From: Pseudomonas sp.
GTDB taxonomy: Bacteria > Pseudomonadota > Gammaproteobacteria > Pseudomonadales > Pseudomonadaceae
Length of the DNA stretch: 64,000 bases
Assembly: GCA_030699825.1 (NCBI GenBank)
Contig: JAUYKV010000018.1
Coordinates: forward strand, 1-64,000
Direction of reading: 5' to 3'
Of the stretch, positions 1-8,106 are shown piece after piece. Numbering within the stretch: position 1 is the stretch's first letter; each line of letters starts with the position of its first letter. The notes beneath the pieces are model-generated. The model worked only from the letters and a program-made list of their open reading frames with translations, searched no databases and was not told where the DNA came from. A program made the translations under genes and the position numbers.

Positions 1-193
1 GCGCGCCGATGCCGAAAGCACCCATATAACAACCAGAATCACCGATTGCGCCTGATAGGGCCTCCGACGGCCTCCCGGACACTGAGAAAATCCCCGGCAG
101 TTGATTGCCATCACTCGTTGCGTTTTTACACGGTCTGGGCCAGAAGCGGTCGCCGCTAAACTGCGGTCACCAACCCAAACAGACTGTCTCCAG
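1..193. other. Gene-less left edge
   Basis: No open frame with a credible start or protein similarity was seen in this stretch. It lies downstream of the SIR2 gene, whose stop is at 194, so it may hold that gene's terminator. I could not identify a convincing hairpin followed by a T-tract. The window edge cuts whatever lies further left. Confidence 0.4.
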
Positions 194-3100
194 CTAATAG
201 GTCAGAACTTCAGCATCTGATTCGACGTCAGCTTTTTCAAATTTAGCTTCAGAAGTTTCATCAAGAAAACGCAACTCTGGGAGTGGATCAGTGGAGGCTA
301 GTTTGAGCCAAGTCGTAATGCTATTAGAAACCCTTGGGGGGCTACTGTTTGCGAGTTCTCGCGCAAGTCGTGCGCAACTCCATCGTAGCGTTGGGACATT
401 ATCGTCAGGGATACCAGAGCCAAGAGGTCTGTCCTCATATGAAAGCTCCACGAGCATTTTTTTCAATCCCGAGTCAATTACCGAAAACGCGCTTTCGGTA
501 ATCCATGCGCCTTGGTTGATTGCAATATCTAACATCAAGCTTAGCCCCCACGGCAGTGCCGGAACACGTCGCGTCGCAATAATCCCAGAAATTGTATTAA
601 TCAACAATGCCGGCCTATTTGATTGGCTAACATTAGATCGACGAATCCAGTAGGAAATCACTTTAGACGCATTATTCACTTGAGGGACATTCGAGTCCAA
701 GAGTTGATCTGCAAGTTCAGCTTCCACCTTTCGCAGGTCATGTTCATTGTTCTGCTTTAGAGCTCTTGCAAGACGGAATCGCCAGAAGTTAGCTCCAATA
801 TCTTCACCTTGATCTAAGACCGACTTAAGCCACTCACCTATATCTTGATCACTGAGCAGGTCAGGTATGCTCTCATTTACAACCGTTGCGGCAATGATTT
901 CATCAAGCAATCCAAGGCGCTGATTTACTGCTTCGCGTAACTCGTCTAATTTGTATAAATCTTTACGGATATCCTGCCACTCACTATCCCACCACCGCTT
1001 TACTAATTTCAAGCCTGCGAGCATGTCGCTTTCCGGCCATGACTCTCTTTCCAGCGAGAAAATCCAATTCTGTAAAAGCTCATTGCTAGCGCTGGGGCTC
1101 CAAGATCTTTGGGAGTCTGGAGAGTTCACAATAAAAGATGATGGCGCCGCGAAAGTTTCTAGCTCTTGACTCGTAATCCATTTTCTAAAAACTTGGTCAG
1201 CATTGAGTTTATCACCCTCTAGCCAAGTTAAGGCAGCCCAAGGCTGGTGGCTTGGTATCAGCGGCCAAGATTCGTCTTTAATCAGATACCGCCTAATAGT
1301 CGCTTTTTGCATATCCGTAACAAAGCCCCAGTCATTCAGCCAGAATAAACGCTGCCAGGCATCTTTCAACCTGGTTGGGCCTGGGGCGTTGTTCTGGTGC
1401 TGGCTTAACTCTAACGGCTGTAATTTTGAAATCAGGTTATCAACAATGGCCGAAACATCATGAATTTCATTAGAGGCTACTAAGTCGCTGGCGCGCCGAT
1501 AAAGCATGTGAAAACATATCCAATCATGATCAAAGTCCCAGTTCCTGATCGGCATAGAGGTTAAGTCTGGAATACCAGTAATTGATGGAGAAATTCTTGC
1601 TCGATGATCCGCCGGCAGCGCTTCAAAACAGCGTGAGAGTGCAAGTGCAAGCTCTCTCCAAAGTTGCTGAGTGCGCCAAAGCAACGGCTGGTGGTGCAGA
1701 GCAATGACTCGTTCCATGAAAGAATATACTTTGGCTGTATCACTAATGCGGATGACCAGTCGCGCGAATACAGCTATGTGGAATCCAGTTACACGCTTCA
1801 GATCTTCGCCATCAGCTGGACTGCTGAACATACGCTCTACCAAGCTTAGAGAGCGAGAGCAAATCTGCAGCGCAAGTGACTCTTCAGTGCGAGCAACTTG
1901 GTAACGAGATAGCCAGCCTGCTTTGTGCAGCAATTGAGTGGAATTTCTCGGTTTCAACATGTCCTTGCTGAGAGTTCTTATCATTACACTCAGCACCCGC
2001 TGCATTGAGTCCGCATATTGCACCCACCACGCAGCTTGAGCAAATGAACCAATGTCGAAGGTCGTATTACCAATACGTGGCACCAGTGCGACTCGATCGC
2101 TCAAAGTCAGCCAAGAGAATGCTGAGTATATCTTCTCCCTTAGCTCATAGGACCCACTTAACTGTTTAGTTGTTGAGTAGCGACCTAGATCAAACTGAGG
2201 AGTATAACTTGTTGGCTCCGATGGAGGAGGTGTCTCGGCATTCAACGCTGCTGTGAGCTGTTGCAACTCACGTTGAGAGTCAAATCCTTTCGCCGCAAGA
2301 TCCGCCAGCCTTCGACTAAGTTGCTCGGACACAAGGGCATCGCCAGGGTCATCTTCAGGAGAAAGTAAATCCCAACTTTTGGATTTTTGTAGATGACTTA
2401 TCGCCAAGCATGCCCATGCTTCTTGAGACAAATATTGCGTATCGCTAGAGCGCAATCGTTGATTGCTACGCAACAGCTGCAGCCCTTTCAAGCTGACAGT
2501 AATACCTGCCTCTAGCTTTCCGGCCTCACCTAACAGCAAACCTTTTCGAACATGCATATAACTGTCTGACGAGCGGATATGCCACTCGCTAAGCAAACGA
2601 TGGGCGATATCACGGTCACCCTCATAAAGGGCAAGTAAAATTGACTCATGTGCAATTTCGTCGTGAAGCTGAAGGTCTTTCGGGAGCACAGAAGCAAGAA
2701 GTTTTGTCAGAGTTTCGAAGCTATCTCGACGAAGCTCTTGCCTAGCCCAGCGCAGAAGGCTAAGTCCAAGTTCACGCCAGCGCTGCTGAAACTCTTTAAT
2801 CGATTCAATCTGGAAGCGCTTAAGCTCTGCCTTCTGCTTATCGAACGTAGTGGCTGAATATTTGCCTGTCGCCTTGATCAAAGACAACGCCGCAATGGCC
2901 AATGAATCATCGAGGCACTGGAGCAGTACTTCTTGGTGCCACGAATATTCCGCGAACACAGCTACTCCTACGTGCGGCGTGTCCTGCAGTAGCTTATCGT
3001 GCAAATCCTTTCCATTAATAAATCCAGGAATATTTTCAATACTACGCTGAAAGCGTCGGCGTATTGAGATAGGCGCTATTAACCACCCCGGGTAAGTTCT

Positions 3101-4072
3101 ACGCAGATTTACAACAGGAGCATATACGCTCAAAAGACGATTTCGCCGCTCTTCAACATCTTGGGCAGGTAAGCGTGATACCTGATCCAGAGGAGGAAGA
3201 TCCCCCCACTCCGAATCTTCACCATCAATCGGCTTTGCTAATAAACGAAACATAGCGTCGAAGCGGGAAAGGTAGTCCCACTCCTCTACGCCGTTTAGCA
3301 TTGGTAAAACCACTGGGGTAACTTGACGTGCTTCGAGTAGTGTTCGCTGCCCAAGTGATGGAGGACGACTGACAAATAGATAAATGGGTAGCGCATGTTT
3401 ATCAAGCATGTCACGAACCCATCCGATCCAGTGCAGGAAGTTAGGATCATCACCGGAGAAGCCAACAAGGCAGAACACGTTTTCAAGCAAGGATTGACGC
3501 ACTAAATTCACAAAAGGTGCGAACAACTCCGGATAGCGCCTATAGTCATCCTCCGTGAAGATGAACGGTCGCTGGGAGGGAAAAGATCCGTGCAATTTGA
3601 CAATGCGTCGCCTGCCAAGTATTTTCGATTGAGGTATGTCTTCGCGACAAATCACTGTGTAATGGGCGCGCTCAACGATGTCGTCCGCCGCTCGCTCCAA
3701 CAAAGTGTCATAGTTAGTAGTGAAAATTTCCGACCACGGCAGTTGAAGTAATTGGTTATGCAGAGTGCCTGGACGCACCCTATCGTCCGGAATTAGGCGT
3801 TTCAAAACTTCTTCAAGTGCAGGCTTTGAAAAAACACGGGCATATTGTTCGCCCAGTTGCGTCACCATGCCCGCTGAAAAATCTCTCAGTTCACCATCTG
3901 TCGGATTCAACTCGCGCCAAAGTTCTTTGGCTACGTCATACCACATGGCTAACTGTTCACCATTCTCTGCATTCCGACTGAAACCGGCGCCTACCATTAC
4001 AGCCGCATTACCGTTGGCTAGGGCTTTGCGAATAGCGTTGTAGTGCACATCATCGTTGATATTGGTAGACAC
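194..4072 (-). CDS. SIR2-domain protein with long helical-repeat C-terminus (candidate anti-phage NADase)
   Basis: The N-terminal 250 residues form a SIR2-type NAD-binding fold: GAGFSRN near residue 28, TTNYD with the expected Asn near 120, VKLHG with the expected His near 161, and a GFSGDDPN motif near 204. All key positions of catalytic SIR2 NADases are kept. The remaining ~1,000 residues are leucine-rich and helical, with a TPR-like stretch near 490-560, and no Walker A motif or nuclease domain was seen. This layout matches defence-associated SIR2 proteins (DSR1/DSR2 type), in which phage proteins trigger NAD depletion. That role is inferred here. The GTG start at 4072 is chosen because GGAGG lies just upstream; an ATG at 4111 would add 13 residues but has no ribosome site. 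Base composition is clearly lower in GC than the genes after 10 kb, which suggests transfer. Confidence 0.8.
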   Translation of the reverse strand: MSTNINDDVHYNAIRKALANGNAAVMVGAGFSRNAENGEQLAMWYDVAKELWRELNPTDGELRDFSAGMVTQLGEQYARVFSKPALEEVLKRLIPDDRVRPGTLHNQLLQLPWSEIFTTNYDTLLERAADDIVERAHYTVICREDIPQSKILGRRRIVKLHGSFPSQRPFIFTEDDYRRYPELFAPFVNLVRQSLLENVFCLVGFSGDDPNFLHWIGWVRDMLDKHALPIYLFVSRPPSLGQRTLLEARQVTPVVLPMLNGVEEWDYLSRFDAMFRLLAKPIDGEDSEWGDLPPLDQVSRLPAQDVEERRNRLLSVYAPVVNLRRTYPGWLIAPISIRRRFQRSIENIPGFINGKDLHDKLLQDTPHVGVAVFAEYSWHQEVLLQCLDDSLAIAALSLIKATGKYSATTFDKQKAELKRFQIESIKEFQQRWRELGLSLLRWARQELRRDSFETLTKLLASVLPKDLQLHDEIAHESILLALYEGDRDIAHRLLSEWHIRSSDSYMHVRKGLLLGEAGKLEAGITVSLKGLQLLRSNQRLRSSDTQYLSQEAWACLAISHLQKSKSWDLLSPEDDPGDALVSEQLSRRLADLAAKGFDSQRELQQLTAALNAETPPPSEPTSYTPQFDLGRYSTTKQLSGSYELREKIYSAFSWLTLSDRVALVPRIGNTTFDIGSFAQAAWWVQYADSMQRVLSVMIRTLSKDMLKPRNSTQLLHKAGWLSRYQVARTEESLALQICSRSLSLVERMFSSPADGEDLKRVTGFHIAVFARLVIRISDTAKVYSFMERVIALHHQPLLWRTQQLWRELALALSRCFEALPADHRARISPSITGIPDLTSMPIRNWDFDHDWICFHMLYRRASDLVASNEIHDVSAIVDNLISKLQPLELSQHQNNAPGPTRLKDAWQRLFWLNDWGFVTDMQKATIRRYLIKDESWPLIPSHQPWAALTWLEGDKLNADQVFRKWITSQELETFAAPSSFIVNSPDSQRSWSPSASNELLQNWIFSLERESWPESDMLAGLKLVKRWWDSEWQDIRKDLYKLDELREAVNQRLGLLDEIIAATVVNESIPDLLSDQDIGEWLKSVLDQGEDIGANFWRFRLARALKQNNEHDLRKVEAELADQLLDSNVPQVNNASKVISYWIRRSNVSQSNRPALLINTISGIIATRRVPALPWGLSLMLDIAINQGAWITESAFSVIDSGLKKMLVELSYEDRPLGSGIPDDNVPTLRWSCARLARELANSSPPRVSNSITTWLKLASTDPLPELRFLDETSEAKFEKADVESDAEVLTY

Positions 4073-4111
4073 TGTTCCTCCATTGCCGCAGCTACGTCGC
4101 CGCGATTCCAT

Positions 4112-4354
4112 TGCTAGCGCTCATTGTAATCAGCAGTCGATCAAGTTACATGGCATTTTGCCCTGAGGGCCATATGAGCATTGCCGCGAAGTTCCATTCT
4201 GTCCGATTTCTGCCGATTCCCACCGGAACCGTCGGGTCTATTTTAGCTTGCTCCATAAGTCCGCTTCTGGCCGGATCGCGACCGTCCGTTCGCTTCTGAA
4301 CAGCGCGCTCCAATGCTGATCCACCCTAGACCGCCCTAACGTGGAGGTCATGCC
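4112..4354. other. Divergent intergenic region upstream of SIR2 gene
   Basis: This stretch should carry the promoters of the SIR2 gene (reading left) and of whatever reads right toward 4547. I found no unambiguous -35/-10 pair and no strong palindrome. No similarity to a mobile element was recognised. Confidence 0.3.
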
Positions 4355-4531
4355 ATGAAACCTCGATCACTGCTAGCCGGCAGCCCTGGAACAAAGGGAA
4401 ACAGGTCGGACAGAAAGCTCCGCTCCGGCTCAGCGATATTTGGGCTATACGTGTCAGGCTATTCGAACCTATCTTCAGTTCTTCGATTGCACGCTGAACA
4501 GCCCCTATCACTGACCATTTCCGCTCGCTGA
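4355..4531 (+). CDS. Possible 58-residue protein, unknown
   Basis: An ATG at 4355 follows GTGGAGG at a good distance and opens a 58-codon frame ending 15 bases before the IMPase-like gene. The product would be basic and serine-rich, beginning MKPRSLLAGSPG, with no recognised domain. The ribosome site and the tight spacing argue for translation. The composition looks like random coding, so it may equally be a leader or a chance frame. Confidence 0.25.
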   Translation: MKPRSLLAGSPGTKGNRSDRKLRSGSAIFGLYVSGYSNLSSVLRLHAEQPLSLTISAR

Positions 4532-4546
4532 GCTCAGGCCCTGCCC

Positions 4547-5365
4547 ATGCAAGAGATCAACCTCGCAAAACTGCTAGATCAGGTGATGGTCCACGTGATC
4601 CAGGTGGGTGAGCTGCTGGTCGCCGAGTGGGTCAGACCCGAAGGGCCCCGTGGCCTGGGCGACAAGGCCGAGGTGGATGTCGAGATCGAGCAGCAGCTTC
4701 GCAAGTCCCTGCTGCAGCTGCTGAATTGCGACTTCTGGGGCGAAGAAACCGGGCATGTATTGACTGGCCATTCGTGGTGTTGGGTGATCGACCCGAACGA
4801 TGGCACCAGTGACTTCCTCAAGGGCCGGAAAGGCTCGGCGATTTCAGTAGGTTTGCTGCGCGATTCCGTTCCGGTGCTAGGTGTGGTGTACGCGCCGGTG
4901 ACTGAGGATCGTGGCCCCGACTGCATCGCCTGGGCCGATGGTTTGCCTAACCTGCTACGCAATGGCCAGGCGGTCGTCGTCGATCTGAGCCAGCAGTACC
5001 TGGTCGCCGGCAGCGTCGTCATGGTCAGTGCCGCTGCAGCGTCCAAGCCAGAGTTGAACGCCCAACTCTGCGCGCCAGGGCAGTTCTTGGCCATGCCGAG
5101 CATTGCCTACCGGCTCGCCCGCGTCGCCGTTGGCGACGGCGTGTGTGCTATCTCGTTGTACCCTCTGTCAGCCCATGACGTGGTAGCCGGTCACGCGCTG
5201 CTAAGGGCCTGTGGCGGGGCGCTGCTGGATCAGGATGGCCAGCCGATCAGCTACCGAACCGAGTCGGACATGGCCACCGTTTCGCAGCGCTGCTTCGGCG
5301 GTGCTCCACAAGCCTGCACGACCTTGCAACAGCGGGACTGGGCGGAGGTGCTGATGCGCCACTGA
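4547..5365 (+). CDS. Inositol monophosphatase/CysQ-like family protein, divergent
   Basis: The 272-residue product has the metal-binding pattern of the FIG/inositol monophosphatase superfamily: WGEETG at about 64-69, IDPNDGTSDF at 81-90 (the family's DPxDGTxNF) and a C-terminal SAHDVVAG that replaces the usual WDxAAG. Members dephosphorylate inositol phosphates, fructose bisphosphate or 3'-phosphoadenosine nucleotides using Mg2+. The substrate here is not predictable, since the loop after the DGT motif and the C-terminal motif differ from both SuhB and CysQ. It is transcribed away from the SIR2 gene. It lies within an accessory island rather than with sulfur or RNA genes, so a housekeeping CysQ role is unlikely. 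No ribosome site stronger than a weak purine run precedes the ATG. Confidence 0.7.
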   Translation: MQEINLAKLLDQVMVHVIQVGELLVAEWVRPEGPRGLGDKAEVDVEIEQQLRKSLLQLLNCDFWGEETGHVLTGHSWCWVIDPNDGTSDFLKGRKGSAISVGLLRDSVPVLGVVYAPVTEDRGPDCIAWADGLPNLLRNGQAVVVDLSQQYLVAGSVVMVSAAAASKPELNAQLCAPGQFLAMPSIAYRLARVAVGDGVCAISLYPLSAHDVVAGHALLRACGGALLDQDGQPISYRTESDMATVSQRCFGGAPQACTTLQQRDWAEVLMRH

Positions 5366-5456
5366 CTGCCGATGAGATGAAGGCGAAGCCTAATCACGCT
5401 CGTCATGATTCAGGGCATAGACCGGCGTGGCGCGTACCCTTATGGTACAAGCCAGG

Positions 5457-5885
5457 CTACGTGTACTGATTAAGCGAAAAAATCACTCGGCAAGATACCA
5501 GTTGTTCACTCTCATCCAAGTCACTCTCCACAATTTTTAAGCCGCACTCAGTTGTGTAGGAAAAGACTTCACATGAGGGGAACTCCAGAATCGCTACCTC
5601 TGCCAGGGTGAGCATTCTCCAGGTAGCTGGCTTGGTAGTGTGATCAGGTGTGACTGCACTGATATCAAGAATCTTAAAAGCCTCGCTCGAAGCCTCGATG
5701 AGGCTAACCAAGGTTTCAAGCTCACTGACGAAAATCTTGGGCGTCCTGGTCAGTCCATCGCAAGTCTCCCTGACGATAACGTGGAACCATGGCCTTTCAG
5801 GACCGTACTCCACGGCTCTCCACACATTTACGCCCAAGGCGCTAAAGCTTGCAGGGTCTCTCGCATCGTCGAACGTCAGGAACAT
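5457..5885 (-). CDS. Conserved-looking hypothetical protein, 142 aa
   Basis: The frame encodes a soluble acidic protein with no signal peptide or membrane segment, beginning MFLTFDDARDPASFSALG. I recognise no domain. It is transcribed divergently from the XRE regulator at 5967, and an 81-base gap between them contains a near-perfect palindrome. Such a pairing suggests that the regulator controls this gene. It could be a toxin, an anti-defence factor or an effector, but nothing in the sequence decides this. It is AT-richer than the core genes. Confidence 0.55.
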   Translation of the reverse strand: MFLTFDDARDPASFSALGVNVWRAVEYGPERPWFHVIVRETCDGLTRTPKIFVSELETLVSLIEASSEAFKILDISAVTPDHTTKPATWRMLTLAEVAILEFPSCEVFSYTTECGLKIVESDLDESEQLVSCRVIFSLNQYT

Positions 5886-5903
5886 TGCATCACCAAAATG
5901 AAC

Positions 5904-5926
5904 ACTATAGGTTGTAGTCCTATAGT
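5904..5926. promoter_or_regulatory. Palindromic operator between divergent genes
   Basis: Two 8-base arms, ACTATAGG and CCTATAGT, are exact inverse complements separated by 7 bases. The site lies 19 bases upstream of the unknown gene's start and 40 bases upstream of the XRE gene. Its form resembles the operators of small XRE controller proteins of restriction-modification systems, which recognise ACTATAG-type half-sites. Autoregulation by the adjacent XRE protein is inferred. Confidence 0.65.
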
Positions 5927-5966
5927 ATTCGAAAAGGCTTCATAGTTCCTTTTGTGAGTTAAGCAA

Positions 5967-6257
5967 ATGGAACTGAAAGCAGCGTTTGCAATATCGCTTA
6001 AGCAGGCTCGTGTTGCCAGGGGGTTCACTCAGGAAGCGTTTTCTGATGTGAGTAGTCGAACCTACATGAGCGCGCTTGAACGGGGGATCAAAGCCCCCAC
6101 GATTGAAAAGCTGGAGCAGCTTTGTGGGGTGATGGGGATACACATGCTCTCTCTCCTTACCTTGAGCTACTTACAGAGGAACCCTGACCTGACAGTTCAA
6201 GATCTTCTGAGGGTTGTAAAACTTGAGGTGGAAGAGCTGCAGGTAGAGGTAGGATGA
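5967..6257 (+). CDS. XRE-family helix-turn-helix regulator, 96 aa
   Basis: Residues 8-65 form a Cro/C1-type HTH: LKQARVARGFTQEAFSDVSS supplies helices 1-3 and SALERGIKAPTIEKLEQL supplies the recognition and stabilising helices. The C-terminal 30 residues are helical and likely to serve dimerisation. The protein is the size of a controller or antitoxin-type repressor. Its gene lies back-to-back with an unknown gene at 5457-5885, and a 23-base palindrome between them is the obvious binding site, so it probably represses both directions. No restriction enzyme or methylase is nearby. Confidence 0.8.
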   Translation: MELKAAFAISLKQARVARGFTQEAFSDVSSRTYMSALERGIKAPTIEKLEQLCGVMGIHMLSLLTLSYLQRNPDLTVQDLLRVVKLEVEELQVEVG

Positions 6258-6559
6258 CTTCCAAAAGCAAGCAGAAGTGGACGTTCTGCGCTATCTGACG
6301 AACGATTACACCTGCAGCTCCTCGCCACCGACACCAGAAGCCCCTTCAGCGCCAGACCTTCATCCAGGTCATACCAGTGCGAGACGGCACCAGCATCCTT
6401 TTCCATGAAACGCTCAATTGCGATTGGTCAGGTTAAGCCTGCTGCTGATCGCATCAGCGGAGTCAACCTGATCAATTTACTTACCGACTTGGGTCGAATG
6501 GAGCCGTGCCGACCAGTTAGCGACGGACTTAACCTGCACATTTCAACCAATCCAACGCA
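6258..6559. other. Gene-less stretch in the island
   Basis: Several short frames overlap here but none has both a ribosome site and a recognisable sequence. A minus-strand frame (6197-6406) overlaps the end of the XRE gene and has no clear family. The region looks like decayed sequence. Confidence 0.3.
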
Positions 6560-6838
6560 CTAATCCCATGTGGTTCGGCTACTGAACACTGGGGAATGCA
6601 ACGACATACCGATCACCTTCGTCTTCAGGACTTCCTCCCCCCCGGGTAAAGTAGCCAACTCATACATTTGCTCCTCGGCAGCCCCGGCTCGCAGCACCTC
6701 ATCCGCTGTTGGGAAATGTCGAAGCAGCCGCTTGGCCTCGATGCGCATTGCCTCCGGTAGTGCCGGATCTTGGGAGATCTCAAGCAGGTATTCGCGGGTC
6801 TGAACAACGCTGCGGGTGCGCTCATACGGTAATGTCAT
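6560..6838 (-). CDS. BPSL0761-family small protein
   Basis: The N-terminal half, MTLPYERTRSVVQTREYLLE followed by an LLRHFPT motif near residue 45, is the hallmark of the BPSL0761 family, small cytosolic proteins found mainly in Pseudomonas and Burkholderia, often in accessory regions. Their function is unknown to me. The 92-residue length fits the family, which commonly ends in PVFSS as seen here near residue 85. The product is helical, acidic at the end and has no membrane segment. The ribosome site is weak. Confidence 0.7.
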   Translation of the reverse strand: MTLPYERTRSVVQTREYLLEISQDPALPEAMRIEAKRLLRHFPTADEVLRAGAAEEQMYELATLPGGEEVLKTKVIGMSLHSPVFSSRTTWD

Positions 6839-6916
6839 CGTTTATCGCCTGGTCTATTTTGTCGGTGGACTGGTCAACCTAAATCGCCGCGAGTGTGTCA
6901 GAAGCCATAAGAGCTT

Positions 6917-7136
6917 TTGATTCAGATACGGATCGCGAACTGGGACGGCGACGCCGCAACTCTCCTGCCGGAGGAACTGCTCACCCAACTTGGTATTAAG
7001 GTGGGTGACACGCTGCACATGGAGGTAACGGCTCGCGGAATCACCTTATCAGTGCACACCACTGAAACCACGCTTTCGGCTGGAAGATCTGATCGCTCAA
7101 TGCCAACTTGAAGACACTGCCGATCCCGACACTTAA
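6917..7136 (+). pseudogene. AbrB/MazE-type antitoxin, frameshifted
   Basis: The frame from 6917 encodes a SpoVT-AbrB swapped-hairpin domain: LLPEELLTQLGIKVGDTL followed by beta-rich residues to about 50. From about 7065 the family's C-terminal toxin-neutralising segment, RFRLEDLIAQC, continues in the +1 frame and stops at 7134-7136. The original frame runs on only to 7111. One net base change therefore breaks the antitoxin near 7064-7070. No MazF/PemK toxin follows, so this is a remnant of a type II toxin-antitoxin locus. Confidence 0.65.
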
Positions 7137-7154
7137 GCACGGGGCGCGCACGTC

Positions 7155-7250
7155 ACTGCACTGGACGTAGCCATCTTCAGCAACGCCGAAAAGGCCGAAC
7201 ACTGGCTCTCAACTGTGGATATTGGAGAGCTTGACCGCTCATTTCGCTAA
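7155..7250 (+). pseudogene. Remnant of a DUF2384 (MbcA/ParS-type) antitoxin C-terminus
   Basis: After the stop of the broken AbrB gene, the same frame encodes VAIFSNAEKAEHWLST and then stops at 7248-7250. This matches the start of the Xre/MbcA/ParS toxin-binding domain and closely resembles the FLGSPDKAERWLNQP segment of the intact gene at 7717. There is no start codon or ribosome site of its own, and the second half of the domain is missing. It is a truncated relic. Confidence 0.5.
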
Positions 7251-7306
7251 CTCGTGACCGGTGCTTTCACTCCGGTTGCGCCGGTTTTTGATTGTAGCCG
7301 CATCGG

Positions 7307-7447
7307 TCACGATGCGGCTTCTTCCTCCGTATTGTTCCGCCGCAGTAACTCGCCTTTTATCACGATTCGATAGGCGTTGTGCGCCAGGCGATCGAGGATG
7401 GCGTCGAGCAGGGAGGGATCGTTTTTCAGCCATGCCAGTGCTCGACT
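7307..7447 (-). pseudogene. C-terminal fragment of an IS21-family IstB ATPase
   Basis: Read on the minus strand, the sequence encodes SSRALAWLKNDPSLLDAILD, then RLAHNAYRIVIKGELLRR, and stops at 7307-7309. The DAILDRLxHNAyRI...GxxLRR pattern is the usual end of IstB, the AAA+ helper of IS21 transposases. Nothing of the ATPase core or of IstA is present. It is a scar left by an insertion sequence that was later mostly deleted. Confidence 0.6.
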
Positions 7448-7716
7448 GGATCAACCTCTGGGGCGAATCGATGAGAAATCAGACGAAGAAATTGACGGCA
7501 CCAAATGACTTAGACTGACAATCCAATACCTGCGTCGATACGCTCCAACTGCCAGTCCGGATAAGCGTGGGCTGAGGGTCCAAATAGAGTGGAGTCCGCA
7601 GTGACGGGCGAAAATAGGCATGAAAGAACGTTTACGTGACATTTCAAGAAGCGTATATCGGTATTTTGAAAGCGTTGTTATGGTGTGTTTTCTCGTAGCC
7701 ATCATCGGGAAAAGTC
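7448..7716. other. Spacer between IS21 scar and fusion antitoxin
   Basis: No supported gene is present. The sequence becomes AT-rich toward 7716 and should include the promoter of the AbrB-DUF2384 gene. I could not identify a confident -35/-10 pair. Confidence 0.3.
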
Positions 7717-8106
7717 ATGCGCACACGTATTCAAAAAGCCGAAAACGGCGACGGGATCATCGAGCTGCCAGACGAGCTCCTGAAACAGATGGGACTAGGG
7801 ATCGGCGAGACGCTGTACTTGGCCGAAGAGTTCGTCGGAAATATCAAATGTCTCGTCCTTTCCAAGACGCCGCGCTTCACTGATCGGATTGATGAGTTGG
7901 CCAAGCATTGGGATCAGGAAAGCCAGACCGAGCAGCTGAAACAACGCGCGATTCAATTCTTGGGTTCGCCAGACAAAGCTGAGCGTTGGCTGAATCAGCC
8001 CATGAGTTTCTTAAACGGGCTGACACCGCGCCAAGCGGTTGCGGAAGGTCGTCTTGAAGACATTATGCAGCGGCTCGACCAAGGGGAGTCGGGTTTTGTC
8101 TTCTGA
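7717..8106 (+). CDS. AbrB-DUF2384 fusion antitoxin
   Basis: Residues 1-50 are a SpoVT-AbrB DNA-binding domain (IIELPDELLKQMGLGIGETL). Residues 75-125 are the Xre/MbcA/ParS toxin-binding domain (FLGSPDKAERWLNQP, then GLTPRQAVAEGRLEDIMQRL). In known systems the second domain neutralises RES-fold NAD-degrading toxins or related partners, and the first autoregulates. Here the usual Xre HTH is replaced by AbrB. No RES, COG5654 or other toxin frame lies within 600 bases on either side, so this is an orphan antitoxin or acts in trans. The ribosome site (GGGAAAAG) is moderate. The gene is intact at 129 residues. Confidence 0.75.
   Translation: MRTRIQKAENGDGIIELPDELLKQMGLGIGETLYLAEEFVGNIKCLVLSKTPRFTDRIDELAKHWDQESQTEQLKQRAIQFLGSPDKAERWLNQPMSFLNGLTPRQAVAEGRLEDIMQRLDQGESGFVF

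Noticed and set aside
6197..6406. 69-codon minus frame with MEKDAGAVSHWYDLDEG start
   Set aside because: It overlaps the end of the XRE gene, lacks a ribosome site, and I cannot link it to a family. It may be a relic.
7620..7883. 87-codon plus frame overlapping the fusion antitoxin start
   Set aside because: After residue 40 it is an Arg-rich shadow of the AbrB coding sequence. The hydrophobic start alone is not enough.
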